A DNA stretch of 64,000 nucleotides from Pegea sp. RAD2-039 (taxonomy: Eukaryota > Chordata > Thaliacea > Salpida > Salpidae). A program made the position numbers and the translations under genes. Below the pieces are notes generated by a model that ran no database searches, was not told the DNA's origin, and saw nothing but the letters and a program-made list of their open reading frames with translations. The stretch spans positions 434,001 through 498,000 of the forward strand of contig JAQGEQ010000263.1 in the NCBI GenBank assembly GCA_034620365.1. The letters are read 5' to 3'. Shown here piece by piece: positions 36,772 through 48,272 of this stretch; the first letter of the stretch is position 1; the number at the start of each line of letters is the position of its first letter.

Positions 36772-37939
36772 CTCAAACACACTTCAACCTATAAACAGAC
36801 TACTATAAGTTTGATAGTAGCGTTAATAATTCAGATTTTTATTTATTTCCATTTTCTTATGGGTACAATAGTATCTTTTCACGAAGTACTTCTTTTAGCA
36901 GCTTGCAATATTGGCCTCTCTGTTCGTTTATTATAGTTGTTGTGATTGTTGTTTGAATTTTCAAATCAATTTTATTAAACTTTCTTTTAACTTTAACCTA
37001 GAATTATATTACTGCTATCAATAATAGGTTAGATATTCACATAAAAAAGTAACTAATTGAGTTTTGCTTGGTCGTACAGTTATATTTGCTTAATTGTTTG
37101 AATTTTGACATTTAGTATAACACCTTTCCTAAGTGTGGTTTGATTTTATATAAAAAAAAAATGAATTTTTGTTGTTTTTTCACTTATTTCTCTCTGGTAC
37201 TACATCAACAACTACAATTGATAATCAGCTCATTTAATTTAATGCAATTTAGAGAAATATTTACTTATTATCTAACTCTTTACTGAGACCGTCCCAATAA
37301 ATAGCAGCTGATACTAGCATGCATCGTGTGCATGCATTCTGTTGTCACTTCCCTCAATATAGATAAAGATTTTGGTGCGCATTTTAGATGCGTACTAATT
37401 GTGAAAAAGCATGAAATAAATTGAATACGAGTTTATGGGCAAACTTTTTCTTCTTACTATGTATTATTTTGTTGTTGTTGTTGACTTCTGTTTTGTTACT
37501 GACAATAATGAAAGCATTTTCACTGTTGATCTGAAGACGAAATCTTACTTGTATCAATTAACTATAATCTGTGTACTTCATCTATCTTTTAAGTTAAATT
37601 TCAAATCAATCTAACAACTAATAATGCTTATGAAAAGTGGAAATATTAAATGTAATAAATATCAAAAGTTCTAAGCAACAAAACTCTCTGCGATTAAAAC
37701 ATTTTAATTTTTTAGAAGAAATAAAATAGAAAGATTTGATTGAATTTGTTCCTTAGAGGTATTTCCAGGTCCAAATTTGTAGTATAAAACTAATTAGTTT
37801 CTTATCTAGTACTAGGGCGATTTCAAAACTTAAAAACTGATATAAACACGTGGGTAGAGACTTGTTTTGAAAGAGTTTGAATAAATTTGCAAGATAAAGA
37901 AGTAAAGTTGAAATAATAGAGAGATGAAGTAATTACAAA
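36772..37939. other. Kinesin 3' flank and convergent gap to the RING gene
   Basis: Kinesin 3' untranslated sequence; a canonical AATAAA is at 37415-37420. It contains the inverted repeat GCATGCA/TGCATGC at 37317-37335. The neighbour to the right is transcribed towards this region from the other strand. Confidence 0.5.
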
Positions 37940-38599
37940 CTAACAATAAGCTGGAAGTATTAAAGTTTCACGAATATTCATTCGACAAGCAGGACAAGTC
38001 GGGTGAATTCCAAACCATATTTTTATACAATCAATATGATATGAATGATTACAAAATAGTTTTATGATAACTTCATTTGGTTTGCTGTTTCCTCTACAAA
38101 TACAACAAAAAATACTTTCTGAATTTAGACTGCAGAATTTTACAACAGTCTCAATTTCATGAGCAGACAATCTCTGCTTTTCAAACTCCCATTTCAGACA
38201 TAACATCTGATATATTAACTTATTCTGAACTCTTTTCTGAGAGCTACACGTAAGAACCATTTTTACAAGTTTCTTTTGCAACATACCAGATGTATTTACC
38301 ATTCTAGTTGACTTGTTATTCATCAAAATTTTGAATAACATATTTTGTTTACTTTCTAGTTTTTTCTGCTCCACACAAAATGATTTACATGACTGCCATG
38401 TTTGGTGTAGCTCATCAAATGAAGCAGGAACAGTTGGTATTGCACTAAAGAAGTCAAAATCAGAATCCCATTCAGCAATTTGTTTCTGTAGTTGCAAAAT
38501 ATACTTTGTATATACCTTGGAAAGCACAGATATCTCAGTAAGCAAGTTTTTATAATCAGTAATCAGTTCTGCAAGATCTTCCTCATTAGAGCTAGTCAT
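37940..38599 (-). CDS. Intronless RING-H2 protein, probable E3 ubiquitin ligase
   Basis: 219 aa. The first 160 residues are helical with many Lys/Glu/Gln and no recognised domain. The C-terminus is a C3H2C3 RING: CCIC at about 165, then CNHSYHIDC, then CPAC, with the Trp before the last pair usual in RING-H2 domains that bind E2 enzymes. By family it would pass ubiquitin from an E2 to a bound substrate. The sequence just after the RING (CRMNIRE) faintly recalls the DZIP3/TTC3 C-terminus, which I cannot confirm. No signal peptide or membrane segment, so cytosolic or nuclear. On its strand a strong acceptor (gatatttttcag) lies 57 nt upstream of the ATG. It is convergent with the kinesin gene. 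The RING assignment is firm; the orthologue is not. Confidence 0.8.
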   Translation of the reverse strand: MTSSNEEDLAELITDYKNLLTEISVLSKVYTKYILQLQKQIAEWDSDFDFFSAIPTVPASFDELHQTWQSCKSFCVEQKKLESKQNMLFKILMNNKSTRMVNTSGMLQKKLVKMVLTCSSQKRVQNKLIYQMLCLKWEFEKQRLSAHEIETVVKFCSLNSESIFCCICRGNSKPNEVIIKLFCNHSYHIDCIKIWFGIHPTCPACRMNIRETLILPAYC

Positions 38600-39911
38600 A
38601 CTTGTACAGATCAGCTCTAAACCAAATCAAAATTTGTAAATATTTAAAAATAAACCCTGAAAAATATCATTGAAGCCTAGAATAAAATATCTGAAATATA
38701 CACTTGCAATGTAGATAAAAAATCATAAAAAGTCATCTACAAACTGTATACATCGAAATACATTTATCAAATTAATACATCAAAGTATAACTTGATTATT
38801 TATTTATGATTTATCAAGTTGTAAAGCTTAAACAACCATTCGACGTGGTGTCCTGTGACGAAATATCCGATTTTATATTAAATTAATGATTAGTTCCGCG
38901 GTGTGTATATTCACAAATTATTCATCAAAAGTAAATTAAATTATTTTATACTTTTAGGTTTCTTATAAAACAACATTTAAAAGAGTTTTTGTGATAATTT
39001 AATAAAGTTAAATAAATAGTTAAATATTAGATTATAGAAATAATTAAAGCTTAGATAAAACAAAAATAAACCTTTTCAAAAATTATAAAAAAATATTTTT
39101 GCTAAATCGTCATATTCAATTTTATGTGGTTTTTAGCTATCATTTATAAGTCATGTTTTTTTCATTTTAAAAAGCAATTTCAGATAGATTTTAATAAGTT
39201 TCCTGTATAGCAAATATCCTTTATTGTTTAGGTTTTTCAGTTTGTAAATAAAGAATTGAAAGTAGAAAGGATATAAGATCGAAATAAGATCTAAATCTTC
39301 TAGATATAGTATCTTCCTCTTTTAATATTGTCTGTGTGAAAGTAATAAAAAATTTCTCAAGTTTTTTAATATTTTTCCGTCTTAATTAAGGTTGTAGCTG
39401 TCAAAAAAGAGTTCTTTATCTTTTCAAAATTCGATAAAATCTTTCAACGCTAATTTTCTAGGTAACTGTAAACAAAGTATATAATACCCATTTATTTCAA
39501 ATAAAAACTGCTAAATAGTTTTAACAAATTTAATTCAATGAAATTGTTACTTATTTGAGAAAATATTATTTTCAAAAACGTTTTATGACTCAAGGTTTCA
39601 TAAAAGTTGACAGAATTCTTTATAGTTTAGATCAGTATTTATGCAACATTACCTTTCCAAATATAAAAAAAACACAGTATAAATATTCATCTCACTTTTA
39701 TCTTTGTGGAAATTGGTTTCTGTGTTCCCTAAAACATATTAACAAAGTATTCTAACCGTTTAAAATAAAGTATTCTGACTACTAGCAACTTAGCTTGTTA
39801 AAGAAATACAATATCAACAGGATAAGCACTTTTTCATCAAAATTTGTCTGTAAACGAACTTTTTTTTGGTTAATTTAGTGATTCGAGATATTAAAACTTT
39901 TATTTAAATGT

Positions 39912-39985
39912 TATGTCTTACACGGGGTTTAAACCAGTGTCACTAACAAACTGTTTCATCACGTAACCACAATTGCTGCACACAA
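39912..39985 (-). mobile_element. Possible tRNA-derived SINE relic
   Basis: Read on the minus strand there is an A-box-like TGGTTACGTGATG followed about 30 nt later by a B-box-like GGTTTAAACCC (consensus GGTTCGANNCC, two changes). This is the spacing of an RNA polymerase III promoter in a tRNA-derived SINE. It does not fold into a full cloverleaf that I can draw, so it is not called a tRNA gene. Confidence 0.3.
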
Positions 39986-41665
39986 ATCTTTTATTTACTC
40001 TTTGATGGTTACTTCCGTCATTCTGCCAATATCAATGTCATAAATTGAAATGTTGTCAACTGATTGCACAGTCTTTCATACACTAATGTCTATGATGACG
40101 TTAATATCTATTTTTTTCATCATATATTCATGATTCATTTGTCTGACTTTTTGAGATTATACAATACTTAAGTAATTAGTCCTACTTGACTGATTTAACA
40201 CACAAACACTTTTAGCATTCAACAAAATGAATTTATGAATAAAAGCTCTTCACAAAAGAAACTGAAGTCTGCTGGAGTAAACAATTTATTTAATTTATAA
40301 AATATTTTCTATTACAACTTTTGAAACAGATGTTCTTTACTTATTAATACTATGTATATATTCTAATTAATATTCTATAAAAATATATTCTTTACTATTA
40401 TACATAAAATTATCATTCTAAAACTAAAACATCTAAAAAAATATGCTGTCATAAAGCTAACATAAGCTAATTTCTTTCTGATATTTATCTTTTATGTACT
40501 TTAACAGTTTCGGCTCCCTGTAAAAAAGCTTAAAAAACTGTACAAAACTGTGAAATAATTGATAATCAAATTAAGATCAGAAAACCAACACAATCTAAGC
40601 TACTTTTATATAATTGTAGGCTTAATTAAAGTCATGTGCTTAAAGATATAAAATAAAATGGTTCCAGCAGCAATAAAAAATAAAGAAACGTGTTTATTTC
40701 TCAAGACAATATTCTAAGACTTTATTTACCTACTTACTTCTTTCCCGTCAAACAAAGAACTTTATTCAAACAAATTTTAATGATTAATTCACTTTGTATT
40801 GTAATTAATCAAAAAAAAAATATTATATGAAATTAAATATATATTTCTTTGTTAAGAAAGGTTTTATTCAATGCTATTAGTAATTATTTGTTATATTTAG
40901 AAAAACCTTTAAATGAATATTTGTAAGGATTTGACGATTAAAAAGAACATTTTATCGCAAATTAATTAAAAAAAGAGTTTTTCCCGTAACAAAATATTTA
41001 TATTAAATGAAATGTTTTTATATAAAATATATAATCACAAAAGCTAAAGTCAAACTTATAAAACAAACTTAATATTTAGTCTGGTAAATAATTCTAAGGA
41101 AAAAAATGTGACTCGTGTAAAATAATTTTGAAGTATATAGATAAAAAATAAAGCAAATTCAAAATTGAAACTTTATTTTCATGATATTTAACTCTCAATG
41201 AAGTTTTTAGTCAAGATTGCTTACAAAACTTCCAACTAAACACAGCAAATCACCTATTTTAGTGATTTTAGACTTTAAGATACTCTTTAAAGATTGCTTT
41301 TCATATAGCCAATAGATGATTCATCTAATATTACTAGAAGAGTTTAAATACTTCCAAAATATAAATAGAAGCTTCAAGAAAATAAAAAACATTTGGATTT
41401 TTTACAGGTGGTTAATCAGTAAATATATTTTATCTTTGACTTATACGTTGGTACTTAAAACCATTTGTCGTTACTAAGTGAAATAAAATAACAACTTGTC
41501 CATTTAAATAAATCTATGATGTCAAACAGATTGTTTCAATTTCACTTTGACTTCTTCATTTACCGAAATTGAACAAGTTTATGTTTATTTGTACATTTTT
41601 TGTTCTTAGGTGTCTCTGTCATCAATAATTAATGGCAGGAAGAGCAAAAAAAAGCCCCTGTCGCC

Positions 41666-41787
41666 TATATGTAAAGTCTTTTCTCATATACATTCATAAG
41701 GCTTCGATTGTTGTTGAAAGTTACAAATGCTACTTTCAATCTTTAGGTTCACTGCTCGGTAACACGGCCCAATCACCGCCGAGTAGT
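41666..41787 (+). ncRNA. Candidate structured RNA with three stem-loops
   Basis: Three stems in a row: TATATG/CATATA (41666-41671 with 41685-41690), TTGAAAGT/ACTTTCAA (41714-41721 with 41732-41739, perfect, 10-nt loop) and ACTGCTCGG/CCGAGTAGT (41751-41759 with 41779-41787, one G-U pair). The segment is GC-richer than its surroundings and non-coding. Between stems two and three lies aatctttagg, a poor match to an Sm site, and the first stem covers a possible donor (gtaaag at 41671). The layout recalls a spliced-leader RNA but this is speculative. Confidence 0.25.
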
Positions 41788-42695
41788 AACATTAAAACCA
41801 ACATACTATAAAGAGTTTGCTTTTATATAGTTTGCTTCCCCCAAAACAGCAAAAACAAGACAAGGAAACATTGAAATTCCTGAGATATTATTTAGCGCGA
41901 TGCATCTTTAATAAGTTAATTTCAAAAATTAAACATATTTAACTTTCAAACAGATTTTAAAGTATCATTAACTTAAACTAATTGAGCTGTACTTTACAGT
42001 AACAAATTTAGTGAATAAAAATATGATTTGAAGCTTGTTTACCAAAAGTTTTAGTCAAACTATTTTTGACTGCATGTTAATTTTTGTTTAAATATATCTA
42101 CTAAAAATAAAGATAACTTTTAAGACCAATCAAATTTGTGATTAACTAACTGAACGTAAATGATTCTTGACAATTATCAAGAAAGTAAGAAACGATATAC
42201 TTAAGCTAAAACGCGAACTATTTCTACAAAATAGTTTGTACTTTTACTACTTATAGTAGATAGTAATAGTAGATAGTAGATTTATATTAGTACTTTTGAA
42301 AATAACATCATACTCTTAAATGAAGCTTAAGGAAAATGAATTTATGCCTTGAATATCTTGTTAAACTGATTAAAAGAAAATGTTTGATGAAAAATAGCAA
42401 ACAGATCAGTTCCAGATATTTTAACTATAATTAGTTTACCAGCCCACTTAAAAATATTATTTTGACAAGTTTTTATCTTAGTAAATTTTTTAATGTGGCA
42501 ATTTTATACGATGATATTTCAAATAAGCTCTTAAATTCGAGCACTTTCTTAGTGTATATATTTGCTTTTGTATTTTTCGGACATTTATTAAAAAAGCCAA
42601 AATGTTAAGTCTCGTGGTAAATATGTTTGAGATAAAATTACTGTCTTTAGTATATGAAGTTATAGAAACTTGCAGCTACTATTTGGCATCAAGAC

Positions 42696-45395
42696 ATGAC
42701 GGTTATAACAATTTCTAAAGAGACTCCTTCTCCCATTTCTACTAATCAAGTTAGTATTTAATATTTTGATCTAATTAAAAAAATTTAATTTTTTTTGTGC
42801 AATAGTTAACTAGAAAAGTTACTTTAAAGATATTTTTATCTATTAGATTATATAGATAGTTTTTATTAGTTATTGGAGCCATTTTTTTTATATATTTACG
42901 TTGATGCAGGTTATATTTATATAAAGATTCTATATTTTAAATAAGATATCTAGTTAATTTATCTTATATTTAAGATATTTAATTAAAATGCTTAGATTAT
43001 TTTAAAATAATATTTATCTCGAAGCCTTTTAGTTTATTAAGTTTAAGAAGAGTTCTTACAAATGAATATTTAAAAAATTAATTTATGAAAAATCATTATC
43101 CTTTTTTTGTTATATAACTTTTGGAAGTTTTTGAAATTGTGTTTTCAACTAATAAAATGTTTCTTAATCTAACATTAAGGTAAAGTATTAAATAATTTCA
43201 ATAATAAATTTATTTTCTTTATACTTTTATATTTGAAAAGTATAATATTTTCACTAAAGCTATTTTGAAAAAAATTTATCAGAAATGTTTCATAAATTTT
43301 CAATCCAATAATCATATAACTTTGTTTTAGAATTTAAAATCTTTTTTAAATTTAAATTATTAAATTGTAATTATTGATTTATTTAGATATTAGCAAGTTT
43401 TGTTACTGTATTTATAATTCATTTGTCCATTTAATTTACTATTTTTAAAATAAATAGTCTATATATGAATTTTTATATTTTACTTGAAATCTTTATCAAA
43501 ATATAATTATTGGAAGTTAATGTTTTTATTTAACTTTTTTGTTTCTTAATTAAATATTATCTCTCGATTATTCTAATTTCCAAAACTGTTTTTAAGAAAT
43601 GTATAATTTTATTTTTCAGATAAAATCATGTGTTGAAACTTTATTGGCTGTGCTGAAAAAAGAACCCAAAAAGCAAGGCATCATAGCAAAACCCAAATTT
43701 GTACTTACAGTCACTGTACATAAGGTTTCTGCTAAAAAAAATAGTTCTACTTTTATGTGAGTTTTTACTTCTATTATTTCAAAATTATATTTATATTTTA
43801 AGTAACCAATGAAAGCTTTTTGTAAAAATTATGTCTTAAAGAAAATATTATTTATTAATTTTAAGTTTATTGATACTAGATAAAGAACTACTAACTTTTA
43901 TTTGAGTATTTAATTGAATATTTGAGTGATTTTTATATGTTTTAACAGACAACTTCCAAACGCTGTATATTCAAAGAATACTGAAATATGTTTCTTTACA
44001 AAAGATGTTGATAAAACAGATATTGAAGCATCCGAACGTTATTGGTCGGATCATTTCCAAAAGTATTGTGGTTTTTCACCAGATGTAAGTTTCATTAATC
44101 ATACAACTGTTAATTTTATTTAAATATTATTGGTGTTGACTCTTATAGTTATAAAACTTTATTCTTATAGATTGTTCCTTTGAGATCTTTGAACACTAAC
44201 TATAAGTCCTATGAGTCTCGAAGAAAATTGTGTAATTCATATGAATTATTCTTTGCTGATAAAAAAATCACCAGTTATCTACCATCAAAATTAGGTGGTT
44301 ACTTTTATAACAAACGAAAGTAAGTATCAAGCTAGTTCCGATTCAATTTATTTTCATTGGAATTATATAGTGAAAATTGATCAAGTTGATTTTTATAAAT
44401 TGCTAAAATATTTATATCTCTAAAGATGTTTAACTTATTTAATTTAGATACAAAAAGTAAATGAAATCTTTTTAAGGTATCCGACAGATGTGGGTCTTGG
44501 TTATAAAAGTTTACCAGCAAAAATGGAAAGCATCTTATCTTCAACTAAGTGGTTAAACTCAGGTACTTCCTATCAAAGTCATTAAAGCTTCTAAGGACTT
44601 AACGTTGTGGATTTTCAGGAAATGGAAACTCTAGTCAACTGGTTGTTGCTTTATCTACTCATACTGAAGATCAAATTAAAGAAAATGTACAAGCTGCTGT
44701 CAAAGCTATTGCAAAAAGTGTCCATCGAGTTTGTGACCTATCTATTAAATAGATTTTCTTTTAACATGAGCTTTTTAAAGGGGTGGGAAAATATAAGATC
44801 TATCTACCTGAAAAGCGAAAACAGCATGGCACTTCCCTTATTTCAAAATGAAATTCTAAATAGTAATTTGGCTGAGTTTAGTAAAGTTGAAATTACTGCT
44901 ATTGAGAGAAAGAAGCAAATGCAAGCTAATCTGGTGAGTTGCCTCTATCTTGTGAGTTAGTAAATAAATAATTAAATATTTCAGCAATCTTACGGACTGG
45001 CCAAGCACTCATCAAAGAGAACCAATCCTTCAAAACGAGATGAATCACTTAAGCAATCGAAAAAAGCCAAAATTTCCGACGAATCTGACAACAAAGTTGT
45101 AAAAAAAGTGAAAGTTGAGGAGGCTGTTAAGGATCAAGATGATGATGAAGAAGAAGAGTTGGATGAAGAAGAAGAGGAAGAATTAGATGAAGAAGAAGAG
45201 GAAGAATTGGATGAGGAAGAAGAGAAAGAATTAGATGAGGAAGAGGATCAAGATAATGAAGAGAATGATGCTAATGAAGAAGATGAGGATGATGAGGAAG
45301 AAAACGCTGAAGATGTCGAAGAAGGTAATGATGAAGAAGAGGAAGTTGATGAATCAGCAGAAGATGAGGATCAAGAAGATATTAGTGAAAACTAA
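42696..45395 (+). CDS. RSL1D1: Ribosomal L1 domain-containing nucleolar protein
   Basis: Eight exons with unbroken frame: 42696-42749, 43620-43756, 43949-44084, 44171-44319, 44477-44562, 44619-44728, 44781-44933, 44985-45395; about 411 aa (human RSL1D1 490). Residues about 19-260 form an L1-like domain. Family landmarks are EICFFTKD, the YKSYESRRKL segment, SYLPSKLGGYFYNKR and the WENIRSIYLK...ALPLF block. The last 130 residues are first basic, then almost wholly acidic (Glu/Asp), with four 24-bp repeats encoding EELDEEEE. Family members (RSL1D1, yeast Utp30) are nucleolar and act in pre-ribosome assembly; RSL1D1 is also linked to senescence control. An AATAAA signal lies at 45440, 45 nt after the stop. 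A T-rich acceptor (ctgtctttag) is 45 nt upstream of the ATG. The first exon is short and weakly conserved, so the exact start is the least certain part. Confidence 0.87.
42750..43619. other. Intron 1 of the RSL1D1-type gene
   Basis: 870 bp of strongly T-rich intron from donor gttagt to acceptor atttttcag. No other content recognised. Confidence 0.6.
45153..45248 (+). repeat. Four 24-bp coding repeats in the acidic tail
   Basis: Units start at 45153, 45177, 45201 and 45225, each encoding EELDEEEE or a close variant. Third-position changes between units show they are not brand new. Copy number may vary between individuals. Confidence 0.85.
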
Positions 45396-45445
45396 ACTAT
45401 TGATATACTTCATTATCTTGTCTTGTACTGATTTAGAAAAATAAA

Positions 45446-46696
45446 AACTCAATTTTGTCAAAATGATTTATTATTTCGATAAATTCAGCAATTTTTATTA
45501 AATAAATCACGATTTCATGAAAATTAATCTTGCATTAATCGATGCATCCAATTTGAGTTTTAAATCAAAAAAATATATTTGTAAAGATAGCTTACAGATT
45601 GAAAACAATTTGCAAGGAGTAGAAAACCAAAGAAAACACTGAAATATTTCTTAAATACTCAAGAATATAAATTAATAAAATTTATGGGAATAATTAAGTT
45701 GAAAGTTAAACAAAATTTCTTGGTCAAAAATTGAAAATATAATCTTAAATCAAATATTCAAACTAATCATTATTCCTATTTAACTAAAAAATTAAATCTT
45801 AAGCAAAACTTTAATCAAATATTCTGCTTCATGTAAAAATAGTCTAATCTGTAAATATAAAAATATCTAGCAAAAATTTAAAACAAAATTATAGACTGTA
45901 AGCCTAGTTGAAAAATTCCACATTTTCTTAAATGTATGCACCTACTTCTATATAAATTCTATATTAATGCGCCTCATATGACAAAATATAAACTTATTCA
46001 AGTTCACTGAATGTAGTGTTAGCCCAAAAACACGATTCATGAAATGTTTTTATCAATTATCGATTTCGCACATAATAGAAAAAGACTTTTCTCGAAAGAT
46101 ATTTTAAAACGATATTTTAAAAGATCACGAAAAAGTAATCAAAAAATTTTATGGGCAAAATGAATGATTTAAAACTTTAAAAATTATAAATCTCACATAA
46201 TTTGGTGTAAAGGAATATTTCTAGACACAAAATTGTTCATCATAAAGTCACAAATTGAGAAAATTGAAATTTTTTCATTAGAAACTCATTTTATTTATTT
46301 TATCAAAAACTTTCCTACCTGGTTGAAATTCTTTTAAAAAATTGGACTTGAAAAAAATATATTTAATTTAAATCAGTTTTATTTTAGAATAATAAATTTT
46401 GGAAATTTATTATTTATTTTGGAAGTTTTATTGAAGTGAGATTTTCATGAAATATGAGAGCACAATACACATGGTTAAGAAACATCACTTCAACTTCATC
46501 AAAGTATAAAGTTACAAAAGTTTAGAAAAATATTAGAATAAATCCGAAGAAGAAGTCTACACTTATGAAACAATCATAATTTCATAAACTTCATCCATGA
46601 GACTTATATAAAACTTAAAACAATCATCTATCTTTAACATTATTAAATTAAAAAATTATTATCGATTAAAAAAACACACATTATATTTGTAATCTA
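45446..46696. other. Convergent intergenic region
   Basis: About 1.25 kb of A-rich sequence between the L1-domain gene and the minus-strand RRM gene. It holds their 3' ends; no gene seen. Confidence 0.5.
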
Positions 46697-46969
46697 TCAT
46701 TTTTCCTCATATTCTTCATCAAGAAATTTGTTTAGCTCTTCTTTGGTGCTGGGTGATATATTTATGGGAACACCAAATACTAGATCTTTATTTCTCCATA
46801 GAGATAATCGGGCATCACTATGTGTTGCAAAAATCACAAACGCAGTGCCTTTATGCTTTTTCATTATATAAATACCATTGGGTACAATTGTCAATACCCT
46901 AAAGAAATGTTGTATATGGTCTGCATGAAACCGTCTTGGCAAATTGGTAAGCTTAATGATTGAAGACAT
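46697..46969 (-). CDS. Small single-RRM RNA-binding protein, RBM12-like
   Basis: 90 aa, a single RNA-recognition motif and little else. Beta-1 is IIKLTNLP, followed by the helix HADHIQHFF. The RNP1 region reads GTAFVIFATHSDARLSL and the last strand VPINISPS. This is closest in my reading to the first quasi-RRM of RBM12/RBM12B (IRHFF, AFIVFAT..DARL, then a Ser/Lys/Thr-Glu segment). Those proteins have several RRMs and hundreds more residues; here a stop follows after an acidic tail (EEYEEK). It could be a shortened RBM12 relative or an SLIRP-size RRM protein. No targeting peptide is visible. On its strand a strong acceptor (tgttttcag) lies 49 nt before the ATG, supporting this as the true start. 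It presumably binds RNA; its partner is unknown. Confidence 0.75.
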   Translation of the reverse strand: MSSIIKLTNLPRRFHADHIQHFFRVLTIVPNGIYIMKKHKGTAFVIFATHSDARLSLWRNKDLVFGVPINISPSTKEELNKFLDEEYEEK

Positions 46970-47019
46970 AGTAACTACTGACGATCAATGTTAATGACAA
47001 GCCATGCTAATCAAATCAC

Positions 47020-48260
47020 TGAAAACAAAAAATAATTTTTCTTGTTTTAAATCAATTAATTAATGTAGATTACAAATATTTAAAAAAGTTTCTTGTGTAT
47101 ATTAAAAATGTTGGCTGTCAAATTTTGCTTTAATATTATATCTCTAGTATACCTACTGAAAACGTTTTACCATCTGTAGCACCATTTTTACACTCCCCAA
47201 AACACTTTTAAATATACAATATTCTATAATTTATTTATCTCAAGAAATAAATCAAACAATCAAACTTTTCCAAAAATATGATTTAATGGTTATATTATTA
47301 GGACATATCAAATGTTTTTTTAAAAAACTTCTATCAAAGCTCTTAAAATATATTTAAATATTATTAAATGAAAAACACACTAAAAAATAAATATTAAAAT
47401 TTATTATGTTTCTTCAAATCTATTCATTATTTTGTGTTAAATTATCAACAGTTTTATTAGTTACAAATTACATATTTAATTTAGGAAAACGATTTAATTT
47501 AGTCTTAAATTTTAGTAACTAACTTCATTATGTTCTATAACAGTTAAACTTTTATAAAATAACTTTCTATCTACAAATAAGCTGAGAGATTACATACAAG
47601 CTTACAAGTCAACTATTTAGTTACCTGGTTTTTAAGCTACGCAGAAAGTAAAGTATTTGAATTTTAAACACGTGCGAATTGCAAAAAATAAATTTTATCA
47701 ATTTTTATTTTAAAAACTTATTTTCTAATAGAATGAAAAAAGCTGAAAAAATATTACATCACTACAACACTAAACAGCAAAATTATTTTTTTGATTATTT
47801 AGATTAAATTTTCACTTTTACTGAAAAAGGCAGTTGTGCTCAGGTGTTAAAATATTATGAAGTCATTTTATCTCATCGAATTTCAAAGTTGTATACAGCA
47901 TAGTTACTAGACCAAGAACCCTTGGAAAGTTCTGATGAAACAGATGAAAGCTCTTTGATTGGTAATGTTTGCCCCGATGAAGCTGTATTGTCATCGTCAA
48001 CTTCAGTTCTAAAAATCAGAGGTAACAATGAAAGAAGCACCAATTTTAATGCAGACTTAATGAAATGGACTTACGGTTTTTGCAACAACAAGTATACAAG
48101 TAACAAACATGTCAGTAGGAAGCAAATGACTAGAATTGAGATAACTGTAGTGAAAGTAGAGTTCCATTTACGTGATGTGATAACTAATGCTAAACAATTA
48201 ATAATTTGATTTGAATAATCCTTTCATGATGGTAGTACTGCTGATAAGTGAAAGATAGTG
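47020..48260. other. Mostly AT-rich region with one open frame
   Basis: A plus-strand open frame at 47919-48209 (about 96 codons) starts acidic and Ser-rich (ESSDETDESSLIG) and continues to NFNADLMKWTYGF. It follows an acceptor-like ttactag. I recognise no family and it has no good downstream partner. It could be a terminal exon or a transposase fragment. The rest shows nothing. Confidence 0.3.
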
Positions 48261-48272
48261 AAATACTTGAGG

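Larger units (their letters stand above)
38660..42640. other. Intergenic AT-rich region
   Basis: Four kilobases between the RING gene and the L1-domain gene, which point away from each other, so it holds both 5' flanks. I recognise no coding exons; the short frame at 39555-39755 is probably chance. Two items stand out: a tRNA-like SINE relic near 39915-39985 and three consecutive hairpins at 41666-41787, entered separately. Confidence 0.5.

Noticed and set aside
39555..39755. 66-codon frame with Tyr/Phe-rich sequence
   Set aside because: No family, no splice signals, composition of non-coding DNA.
39912..39985. A genuine tRNA gene
   Set aside because: A and B boxes are imperfect and no full cloverleaf with an acceptor stem could be drawn.
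45235..45444. Met/Lys-rich frame within the acidic tail
   Set aside because: Alternate frame of GAA/GAT repeats that encode the polyacidic tail of RSL1D1.
47919..48209. Possible gene near the CUB gene, opposite strand
   Set aside because: Kept only as a low-confidence note: acidic start and open frame, but no recognised domain or partner exons.
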